Below are positions 45,901-57,900 of a DNA stretch of 64,000 bases, piece after piece. The notes below the pieces were generated by a model that saw nothing but the letters and a program-made list of their open reading frames with translations, was not told where the DNA came from and did no database searches. Source of the stretch: Zygnema cylindricum (taxonomy: Eukaryota; Streptophyta; Zygnematophyceae; Zygnematales; Zygnemataceae); the NCBI GenBank assembly GCA_037447655.1, contig JBBHKE010002882.1, positions 215,612 to 279,611 on the forward strand, given 5' to 3'. Each line of letters begins with the position of its first letter. Position 1 is the first letter of the stretch. Both the position numbers and the translations under genes were made by a program.

Positions 45901-48900
45901 CTATTCTTTTTAATTTTTTGAAACTGAGACTTAGATTCCTTTATATTCCTCTTACTTGATAAAACCTTTCTAATAGCCTCTTCATCTAGAACAACACGTC
46001 TTGCTACAGTTAAGCTCCAATCCCTTTTATCAATTAAAGTCAATTGATCTAATGCACTTTTATATTCTTTAGGTAGACTTCTCATTAACAATATAGCTTG
46101 TTGGGCATCTGTAAAGTTTCCTCCTGCCAAATCATTTTCTGCAAATAATACTTGTAAGTCAATACAGTGTTTCTCCATACTACCTCCTACATACTTGTGT
46201 TCAACTATTTTGGTAACACTGCTAAGCCAATGATATAAAGAAGTCTTTGCATACATACATTCTAAGCACTTCCATAATTCATACGCCTTTTTAAAACTAA
46301 TGTATGACATTACGAAATCCTCAATCAAGGAGTTCTTGATAACCCTTAGACACTCATGATTTTTCCTTTTCCATCCATTTGATGTTTCGGCCAAGGTACC
46401 GTCCACCACATCCATTAGCTCCATCATCTCGAAGTAGCTCTCGAGTGCACCCTTCCAGTAGTGATATTTTGATCCATCAATTATGGGTAGCCATGGGTGT
46501 GGGCCCATAACCTGTTGTCCATAGCCTATTTCAGCCATAGACTACGCTCGGAAGCACCACAGACTACCTCTCAAACAGATGTGTTTCAGACAGCACAGAT
46601 TACTCCACAATAAATAAAATCCCCTCGTACTGCACCAATAGGCAGTATACTATAGACACTGTAAGCTCCCAAAGTTACAGCCAAATCCACCAAGGAATCT
46701 AGAAGATATAAGCTCCAGAGTTTCACAAAAACAGCTGACAACTTCACAAACTAACCACCTAGACCTCTCACAGAATCTTATAGCAATTACAGAATAGAAT
46801 AAAACTGCACACACATATAGATTCTCTATCATAAAATAACTTCACAAAGTTTCATATGAAAACACCAAACAGGGTGATCACACCAACAGGTCAAAGATGC
46901 AGAAAACAGTCTGCCATTGCTTTGATAAACTTGACTGTGATAATCACAATAATCTAAGTCCTACAAGTTATACTCAAAGAGTTCACTACTGTATGTACGG
47001 AGGCATACCAGCCGTATGGTATCTATCATCTACACTAATAAACTTATTAGCAAAAAGACAAACCTATGTTGTATAGAATATTTACACCGACATCCCCACA
47101 ATCTTCCTACGTCAAAAACCAAGCTACCACTAAGTAACCACTAAACAAATATCATTACTCAAAATCTATTCTATTCATATTTTCCGTAGCTCTGACAGCT
47201 GCTTTGTCTGTACGGATCATGTCAAATTATCGGCAACTGCGTTGACTTTTGTCTGCATCGCAGATGCTCCGTATCGGCGGCGTGTATTTAACCAAAATAA
47301 CTGCAGTTGCGTTGTCCTGTCTGCGTCGCAATTGCGCCGCACCGACGATGCCTATTTCAACATTTCGTTTACTCCACATCGGATTGCTTTGCGATCCGCC
47401 GTCCATTTGTCAATGCTTGTTCACGCCACTCAATGAGTCTTTTACATCACTTAAATTATATCCGTTCGTTCGCTCCCCCAATCCATGAATCCATTCGAAC
47501 CTCCACATTAAATTCCATTGCGCACGAATTGTCACAAGCGCACAAAATGTCGCGTACGCACGAAACAAAATTTTCAAAACAACATCAAAAGCTTATTGTA
47601 GCCGTTTCTGAGGTTTCCAAACCTCAAAAAGGGTTACCATTGGCTTTCCACTTTTGCTTGAAAAACGGAGAGAACTTTCAGAATGTTACTCTTACTAAAA
47701 TTAAGGGCATTTGATGTTGACGATTCAGGAACTTGGATGGAAACCAATTCGGTGGAAGGATTCCAAGTTTTCTCGGTGATATGACGACCCTCCAAGTTCT
47801 GTAAGAATTTTCTCCACTCTAATTCAGGTATCTTTGACTCACATATGGATATACACACACATGTATACAAAAGGAAAAACAAGAATGCATGCCTCAAGGA
47901 CTGAATGATACATGCAACCTAATTTCAGTTTGATCTAAACATATCATAAAGTTATTTTGTCGTCTGGAGCTTCTATCTCATAACTCTATCCTAGTTCGCT
48001 TTTCATTTTCTTTTTTTTATGTCAGACAACTTTCTTGGAACAATTTTATTGGAGCCATACCGGTTGAGTTGTCGAATCTTCCAAATATTCGACAATTGTA
48101 AGCTATTTTTCTTTGAAACATGTCAAATGTTAGCTTTTGTACATTCCTACATAAAAAGTGCAAAACAAAGGTACAGAAAATGTATTTTGTTTGCGTTTGT
48201 TCATAAGCAGTTATATATTTTTTTGTGATTTCTTTTTTCCTAAAAAAGATATTTCTTCCAAAAAAGATTTTACTCCACATACACAACTGCAAGGTTCATA
48301 ATGCTGATCTAAAACCTAATCTCCATTTTCAATTTTCAGTTTGAATTTTCAAGTTTCGATTTCGAGATGCCATTGTTTGCAACAGTTAAAAACAGAGGAG
48401 TCGCACCAACAAGCCTTGTCAGTGGTAAAATCGTTTTTTTTGAGCGTATCTAATAAGAATTGATAAATTTGAGAAACCAGCATCGATTTGCTTTTGGTTT
48501 GCATTTAAAATTAGTGCATGAATAAAAAATTTAAACTATCTATTGCTTTGAATACAGGAATTTAAACAACAATCGTTTAATTGGGGACCTGAACCTCAAC
48601 TTCGGGACTCTAGGAACCCCCAACGTTTCTGTCGAGCACAATTATTTGTCAGGAGAGCCAATTTTCACAGTAAATGGAAAGCCTTTATGCCAAGGTTTCG
48701 GTTTTAATTGTCTTACAATTGGAGATTCTTGGACTCAACAGTGTGTAGATCCTGTTGTTCTTGAGCAAAATCTAGATTCAGAATGTTCCGCATTTTGTTC
48801 CGCAAATAGCACGGCGGGAGCTTGTGGAGGCCATGGATATTGTACCGGTCAGGAAGGAAAGTGTGTTTGCGACGATGAATATGCAACTGTTGGTGATGAA

Positions 48901-51900
48901 CCGTACGCTTGTCTTTTCGGTACGTGGTTTTTATTCTCCTTTCTCTATTTTATTTTTCGTTCCTTTTGTCTTTTGCGTAGTCTTGTTTTTTCGTCCAATC
49001 AGATTTTGTTTAGCAGTCGGCTTTAAGTAACTGCCACAAAAAAAGTAAATAAAAAGCTTCTTATTTATTTTGTATTGGAAAAAGCCCACATTGTTTCGTT
49101 TCAATTAAACAGATTCAACTGAGTATTCAACAATTGTTTGGCTAAAGTTTCACATTTTTTTTTGTTTATGGTTTCACGATGTTTAATCTAGGAGACTGTT
49201 TAACAAAGGTTTTTGTTTGACGTTTTTTTTTTTGTTTGACGTTTTTTTTTTTGTTTGACAAGGAAATCTACAGTGGGACGAGGAACGGGTCTGGAACAGA
49301 GAGAAACACCGACGACAAAACTAAGCAGGTATTTCAGATACGCGAGTTCTGGATATCTTTTCTCCGGTGTGGGAACTCCTTCCTGGTTGGTGGCCACCAG
49401 TTGGAGTTGGGTTGACCAGGGAGCTGTCACTGCTGTCAAGGACCAGAAAAATTGCAGTAAGTAGAAGCTAGTCTGTGACGATAAGTTTAACCCATATCCA
49501 AATGTAAGATGATTATTTTAGTGTATCCGGATCTATTGCTATAGCACTAAATACATCCCAATCTAGTGGGACGAGTACAATCAATACGCCAATTTATGTA
49601 GAAAAATTACATCTTAGTCTATGAGATCTAATCTGCTATAGTAAATGCAAATAATGAAATTAATCTTCGATCGCATCAAAATAAGTTCAAGTTATAACCT
49701 AATATGTTAAGGTAGTTTATCCTAATAAGTTTAAGATAAGTACAATTTTTCACTTTGAATTACCCAACTTGTAACAAACAAAAATCATAAACTAAAATAA
49801 TAAATAGCTTGTTAGACACCATCACAAAAGTAAAACTTTGTTTGTTAAAACAGTATAAATTATAACCAAGTACACGAAAAACCTAATCCGCTATGAAACT
49901 TAATTATAAGTCAATAAGAGTACAAGTTTTTAATATAATTTTTTTTCAAGTAAAATACAATCGTATATATCTTAAACCTTTAACATTCATGAGTTTTGAT
50001 TTTAAACCTTATTCTTTTTCTTGAACGGTTATAATTTTTTTCCAGGCACATGTTGGGTATTTGCCCCCATTTCTGCAATCGAGAGCGCGGTGTATATTGG
50101 AAATGCAGGAAACAAAACCATTCCGTACATTGCCGAAAAACAAATTTACGATTGTTCCAATATAAGCCGTTATTGCGATGTTGGAGGACGGCCTTTGGAA
50201 ACTCTTGAATATGTGGCAACCAACGATGTGACGTTTTTAGATCCAAGCAATATAGAGAACTCGGATGATTGCGTACTGAAAAACGTATGTTCTGGAGATA
50301 AAAAGCTGATTAGCACAAGTAGTTTTAAAACGTGCTTAGAAAAAATTGAAGTGGATAAGGAATTCTACAATTTTACATGATGAAATGACATGATCACATT
50401 TTTTTTGATTTCGTAAGCTTTATAGGCAGGAAAACATATAGGATTAAAGTGTATTCAACTCTAAAGCCAAAACTAGTGTTTTGAGCTTCTTTCTTTTTCG
50501 ATTTGTTCTTATGAATGTTGAAGCAATGTGAATCCTATAAAATGAGATTTCACAAATTTTTCATGCCTAATTTGCCCAATCTAGTGAATGTGTTTTTTTA
50601 CGGTCTCAAATTAATATATCCACCAATAGAAATCACTTATTAACAGTCACACTTACATAAATTTATACACTCAACTCTGAAAAATGCAATTTTTTGGGAA
50701 CATACTGGCCAACCAAATGCAGGTGGTAGGTACTTTGCGCATTTTGTCCTATGAAAGGGTTCAATTTGGTGGGTGGATTGGATTACTATTGGCCGTTCAA
50801 CAACAACCAGCGATTGCAAGCATTGAAGCCAGTGGGGAAAATTTCAATAATTACAACCCGATAATGGTGAGTACTTGTGAATGAAATTTGCAAGTTTTTT
50901 GTTTAAAGTCAATATCTTTGGTCTTGAAATTAGTGGTTGCTGTTTTCATAATCCTTCAACTTTGCTACAAGCGGTCTTACAATTTTTATAAATACTTCAC
51001 TGCTCGTCGCTATTAGTGTTAATGACATGGATTTGTTCGCGGATTTTACTCTCCAAAACTCACATTATAATGTTTGTACCATTATTCAAGGGAGTGGATT
51101 ATAAGTCTTCCTAAACTAATTTTTTTGAATGCTATCTCATTTACTGTTGACACCAAGAACTTTTTTACACTCAGCGATGGGCAGTGTACTTTTAGCAGTG
51201 GATCGTTAATGCAGCAAAGTTTAGCACTAAAACATGTTATTTATCAAAGAAGTAAATGGTACCGGTTTTTAAGTGAAAGCTTGCACTTAAGAACACACCC
51301 AAATACGTTTCTCATCCTGAGTTATTGTTGCTTCCAATTATGTCTGCATGGCATTATGTTAATTGAACTATAGCTAACTTAATTGGTATATTTTTCTTGC
51401 AGGGAGTATTTGAGGATCCTGATTGTTTTTCAAATGGCCTTGATCATGCGGTTCTTGTTGTGGGATATGATCTGGTTTCTACTCCTCCATATTGGATTAT
51501 TCGAAACTCCTGGGGACCTAACTGGGGCGATAATGGGTATATGCGCTTAAAAATAACAAGTGGTGATGGAATTTGTGGAATAAACATCCTCCCAGCACTG
51601 ATACCAATTCCAAAAGCCCCAGGTTTGTCTTTTATTTCTTGAGAAGCATTTATTTTCACTTGTACTACTTTGAAAACCAAAATGCTGAACATAATTGGGA
51701 GATGGAATCACTTGTAACAGCTTACAATGTTCTCTTTCTTGGTTTTGTTATCCGTTAAAGTACAGGCAAGCGTCACTTGTCTGAGATGTCTTTATTATGA
51801 AGGGTGGAAAAAAGAAAGGCTTCAATTTCGCATAGAATCGAATAGGACATTAATCATTGTGACACTATTGTATCATCTTGACAGAGGGCGATCCGTGTCG

Positions 51901-54900
51901 AGAAACGAACTTTGCAAGTGTTGTTCTAAGTGCAAATTACGGCCTTGGTCTTATGAACCCGTGTGGAAATGGAGTTTGTACCCCATTTGGGACCACCAAC
52001 AAATGTCAATGTACTCGCAATTTTGTGGCCGTAACCAACAATGATGGGAGCGAAGCTTGTGCTCCAGGTTTTAGTCCTTTTGTTATTTTTTTTGGGGGGG
52101 GGGGTGGGGTGGGGCCGGGGAATTGAAGGTTTTTTTTCTGGGGTTTTTGAGCGTTTCTTTTTTTGGGTTGTCTGAGACTTTTCTGGAATTTTTTTATTGT
52201 GCACCGGCTGTCCTATGCAGTCTGGACACTATGTTTTCTTTAAGCTTTTCATTTTTACAAGGCTATAAAAAAATTGTAAAAAAATAAAAAAATCAATGGT
52301 TCAAAGAATTTGTGCATTGTTATAGTCGTAGTATCTTACTTGAAGCATTTCTTTGGGTTTCTTTGGTTTAGAAAGCTGCCCTATAAAACGCTTAATTCCC
52401 CTGATGTTTGATAAATAACCTTTTAAAAGATAATCCCCCAAAAATCTTTCACTGTTTTTTGAATATATGTAAGGAAAGAAACACGATCCAACTTTTCTTG
52501 CAGCACACTTAGAAAAAAAATAGAATACCATGAGTTTTTTGGTGTTTGATATGAATTTAATTGTTGATGGTGTGAAACTTTGTAATAAAACTGAAAATAA
52601 ATTCTGTTTTTGTCAGTGTCTCCTTGCACATTTTATTCGAAGAATCCATGTGGGGTGGGAACTTGCCTCAACTCTATTGCTTTTCCGGGAACATACGATT
52701 GTATTTGTCCTCTGGGATATTCCTCGGACAGCAGCGATGGAAGTCTCACTTGCCTTCCAGGTTGTTTTCTCACCTTTTCTCCTCAAATATACTTCTCGTT
52801 AGTTCATGTTTGCTTGAACCCCACAAAATAAGAGGCAACCGAAAAAATAAGCATGCATTAAAGCATTAAACTTCCTTGAAAAAAGGGCAATAAATTCTTA
52901 CTTTTGAGAGCATTGATGTAAAAAGAAAAAGCTTAAATTATTGTATATTGTACCTAAAGCATTAAACTTCCTTGAAAAAAGGGCAATAAATTCTTACTTT
53001 TGAGAGCATTTGATGTAAAAAGAAAAAGCTTAAATTATTGTATATTGTACTTTTTTTCAGTGTGTGTGCGCTATAAAGTTTTACAGACGCCTGTGTATGT
53101 GAATTTTGAATTAGGTACACGGCCCATCGTTACCAGTGTTGAAGATTTTATTATTGTTAATGCGAAATGTGAAAAATAAAACCAATTAAGTGCAGGGAGA
53201 CGTAGCAGATTGTAGTCCACGTTCTTACATAGTGTTTTCGACACAATTTTAAGGTTTTTGCCCAAAAAAAGTCGCGACCGAATTAGTGTTATTTATCTCT
53301 AATAACAATGGGCGGTTTAGTTTTGTGTTGACGATTTGTTGGATTCACCTAGTTTAATGTAGGTCTTTTTGTTTTTTTTTTGTATGTGCGTTTACATTTT
53401 TCTGAGACTACTTCTCACAATATCGTCCTTGATGTGGATTCGTTTTTTTCACAGCAATGATAACCGAAGGCCCAGCTTTTTACGCTGTTCCACCGGGAGT
53501 AAACATAACATGTTCCATGGTTTACAAGGCATATGGCATTCCAAAGTCCATATTTTTACAGCAAAATGAGGTAAAGCTAAACGAAAACCCTGAAAAACAC
53601 TTACAGATCTGTTCGCAATTAAATATCATTTTCTAAGCAAATTGTTTGACTGTCTTTGTGGTTATTATCATCAAACAAGCATCGTCTTATTGATATAATT
53701 ATTGAAATTATTGTTACTACAGAATTTGAACTGCGACGGCCTTATTGCGCAATCTACACCTTTGAATGTTACAAACGCTCATAACTGCTCGCTTCCATAT
53801 GCAGTTAATGTGGTGAGAAAATACGCCCCCTTTGGTTTTTTAATGTTTTCTTCCGGATTTGACCTGTCACTTCTTGTTTTAAACCTGCCAATATTGACAT
53901 TTGTGTCCAAGCTTCATCCAAATTATTGCAATTATCATTGAAAATTTGCTGTATACTGTTTCAGGAGTGGGTTTCTGATTTATTTCAAGTTATTTTGGCA
54001 ATATTTTACTTTTATTTTTAAATTCCGTTAATGTTCTGTTTTTAGTTTTGAAAGAGTTTTTTCTTAGGATGATGGATCAAATCCTTTGCAAATACATTTT
54101 TACAGTCAAGCAAACTTTGCGGTAAGCTAAGGGAAGACAAACATAAATTTTGGCCTTTCAGGGCGACGACTGCTCTTCCATTGCCTTGATGTTCAACATC
54201 ACAAGGTTGGATGGCCCTGATTCACCAAATCCTGATCTGGACTGCTCCGAATTAATGCCTTATCAAATGGTAATCTCACGACAAACTTTTCGCTGGTTGA
54301 CAGTCCAGTTGTATGAATACAATCCAGCATTAAAATTTGGTGCATTTTTGGCCGTCTATCTATGGAAAGAGAGGTCAATCTTTTTTGATGTGGCATGTAA
54401 CACTGACACGGAAGATTAAAAATGTCTTTCAATTACACCATTGTTCGCCCATAAAATTAAATACACATATATTTATTATTACGTACCAGAATTCAACACG
54501 CATTAAAAGAAAATTGTTGACGTCGACATTGCGGACATCAAACAAAACAAAAAGCGAAGATCACCGTCAATTTTTTTTTTTAGCGCATCACGTGTGGTTC
54601 AGTTTCAATGGCGCAAATTTTTTCAAAGAACCTTGTTTTGTTTTGCCGAGTAGTACACCGACCATCGTTATTAACGTTTCTTAGGTGTTAAAGCGAAATT
54701 AGAATATATAATACTAATTTAGTGCAAAGAGACGTGGAAGGTCTTACTACACTCCCTTCAAAGGTGTTAACTCTATTCGATGATTTTAGCCCAAAAAATC
54801 GCAACAGAATTAGTGTTATTATTCTAATAACAAAGCACGGTGTAATAGATAGATTTTTCTTAAATACGGGTGAATTGTTTATGTTAGAGCATACATTCTT

Positions 54901-57900
54901 GCAGGTTCATTAAGATTTTTGCTTTGGTACAGCAAAATGGACGGGTCTCCATTTCAATGAATAGGCCCTATATTTCATTACAAACAAATAGGAATCTAAT
55001 TCGCTGTCCTGTTTAACTTCCAATCTGTTTGCAATGGATTACTGCTTGAACTATGGGAAGTACGTTACTTTATGTTGGGCTTAGTCCTTTGTTAGAAGCT
55101 TTAGTCTTCGTTCTTTATTTAATAACGTCATCTAGCATTCTAGTTTACGTTATTTAGTTGCTTCCTCATTCTAGTTTACGTTATTTGACAGTTTTTCTTT
55201 TCTTGATACTTTCGCTTAATTTAAGCATCCAGCTTAGCATCTGGTGATAGATCCGATCTTAAATCTGTCCACCGCGTAATTAAAGATCTTCTCTCTTGCC
55301 CTTTTCGGCATTATGTGTCAGATGACCTTTCAGGTCACCTAGGGTCCCTAGACTTTGAGAAAGTCACCTGGTGACATTCTCTGCTCTACTTAAGTTCTCT
55401 ATTCTTTGTACTTTACACCAACTTTTATTAAAACTACTTTGTTTTGATTTCTCTTTTGTCTCTTTCAAATTTTCTTTCCTTCCTACATTATCTGCTGCCA
55501 TGTCATCGACTGCAATACGTTATACTACGCTAAGTATGATATGATAAAATCCCGCAGAGTTGAGGATTTTGCATATCAAAGGCTTGAACCTGGGATCTTT
55601 CACTAAAGTTGTGAATGTGCTAACCATTGCACCACCAGCTCGATGTTTGAGCCTAGCAGGGCTTTGCCCATTTATTTTGGGCAGCTTCGAGTGTCGGCGG
55701 ACCATATTACGCCCCTATATGGAAAGGCAACATCACGCCAATTTAACACCTCCCCTTATGAGGAGATCAATCAATACATCCGCAATCCCATTGGCTCTGA
55801 TACTATGTCAAAATTACATAGAATCTGGGATTGAGCGTGTCCAATACTAGGGAAAATTGAGCTGATCAGGGCTCGAACCTAGGACCTTCCACTTAAGCTA
55901 TGAATGCGCTAACCATTGTGACACCAGCTCAATGTTGAGCCTGGGGGTCCCTTTCCCATTTATTTTGGTCGGCTTCGAGTGTAAGCTAGCACATTACACC
56001 CCGATATTGAACGACAACATCGTGCCAATTCATCACGCTATTCCTGGTTTTTCGCGGCACACTGATTGTAAGGTCTTCGCTTTCTCAGGGGCCAAAAGTG
56101 GTTATTTCAAGATCGTTCTTAATTGTTGTGAAAATTTTGATAGATTCTGTTTGATGTCTACAACCATAACTTGGCGAACTGTTAGAAAAGCCATATAAAT
56201 GACCACTTTTAGACCCTATTAACCCTAGTGGAGTGGTGGTCTAAGATTCGAGTAGTTTTTATTTGAAACTCTACTAAGGTGCGCGTATGATGGTAAACCT
56301 TTATGCAAAGGAAATTGGCGGCAGTTGTCGTTTTCACACTAAATTTCCATAAAAAAAAGATAATTTTGCCATTTATTATTTTCAAATTGTGAATGTATAA
56401 AATGGAACCTAAAAAAAATTGACATGATATGAAAAAATAATCATCCATATAGAATCAATCGCGTGGTAACTATAATGCAATAAGGAGATTTCGTACGGAT
56501 TGTGTAGTCACGTCTTGAAAAAAAATTCGACGCCTTTGATGATGTCATAATACGTCAATAGTCTGGTTGACGTCGTTACAAGATTTTCATACCGTAATTT
56601 TTGTTATGTTTTCCCATCGAAGTTTGGTGTGAATACCGCAATCAAGCGTATAAGCTAGGACTAAATATAGAATGTAAGGGCATGGTGGGAAATAGAGAAA
56701 AAACAGAGAAAAAGATCACAGGGAAGAGATGATGAATCATGGCAAGTAACAATTTGGAAGCAAAAAAAAAGACAAAAGTCAACTAAGAGAACACGAAAGA
56801 GAAGCAAAGAAGAGAATAATGTAGAAAAAATAAAGGTTTAAATATTCACGAATCTAACTCTTAATTTAGAGTGGATTGGTACACTACGTCCACAAAAAAA
56901 GAGAAACCTCAAAGGTAAAACTAGTGAAGATCGATGACTTCAAAAGGGAGTATTAGAGAATATTTCGTTTTGGAATCGACAATGAAGAAATCAACTAATT
57001 GACAAAAAATACGGTGGAACTACACTTCGTCGTACGAAGACTTTTGAAAAGGCGTCAAAATGTGAACTTTATTGCAAAAACTTGCGATGGGGAGACCATC
57101 AGGGTACAAAAGGGTTAAAACAAAGAAAAATAAAACACGTAAATACTACAAAAGTCACAAAAGTCGTCTACAACCGTCACAAGTTGTACCCACGTCTACG
57201 GTCATCACATTTATTTGTAACGATTTTATTTTTACGCATTGGAACGCCTTGCAAATTAGTATGGAGAATCTTCACTAAAATACAAAGTACCAGTTCAAAT
57301 TATTGGTTACATGGGCACACCCCATTACAAGGTGTAAACGGTATCAGCAAGAGTATCGGTACACAAAAAGTATGTTTCCATGAACCGACAGAAACCAGAC
57401 GCAAAACAAAGTGCGGAATTGAAAATAAATTACGGACAAATATACAAACAGAAACATACATTTTAACTTCAACAATGTAAGCGTAAAGGCTCCGATCCGG
57501 TAGGGGCAAGAAGTGGTCATTTGATGGCGGTGTTTGTAACTGGGCAAATCCTAACCTTCCAAACCAGAATCGTCTAAATCCTACAGCCATAGACTGCCCG
57601 ATCATCGAAAATTGCCTTAAAATGACCACTTTTGGGCCCTTTCGGCCCTTGATGGAGCGGAGATCTATTAGTATAGTTGACAACACTTCATAAGCAAAAT
57701 TTTGTGTTTGCTTAGGGTTTTAACAATTCGGCAAAACTAATCAGGTTTTGGGATGTGGTTCTTCAGGTGTGCATTGAACGTGGCGAATTAATTTACAACG
57801 GTCCGTGTACAAAGCCGTACACCGCGCAACTGGATGACACATGTAACTCCATCATCGCAAACGAGTTGGATGGTGATGCCTGGCTGTTCTACTCACTAAA

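Larger units (their letters stand above)
43044..47584 (-). mobile_element. Complete gag-only LTR retrotransposon in intron 7 (TR-GAG type)
   Basis: Two LTRs of equal length (1072 bp) face the minus strand, with a perfect TCAAA duplication (43039-43043 and 47585-47589). The primer site next to the right LTR and a TTTTCGGGGGAG polypurine tract next to the left LTR are both in place. The 2.4-kb interior holds one gag ORF and no protease, integrase or RT. The LTRs are almost identical by eye, so insertion is recent. Removing it leaves an intron of about 430 bp between exons 7 and 8. Confidence 0.93.

Noticed and set aside
47585-47728. A possible extra LRR exon next to the right LTR, using the AG at about 43028
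   Set aside because: Joining the two sides of the insertion gives a frame with an immediate TAG and no LRR pattern. Exon 7 joins exon 8 directly in phase, so this is intron.
55072-55525. Possible solo LTR starting TGTTGGGC in intron 20
   Set aside because: TACGTTA-like flanks were noticed, but I could not define a consistent end or a clean 5-bp duplication.
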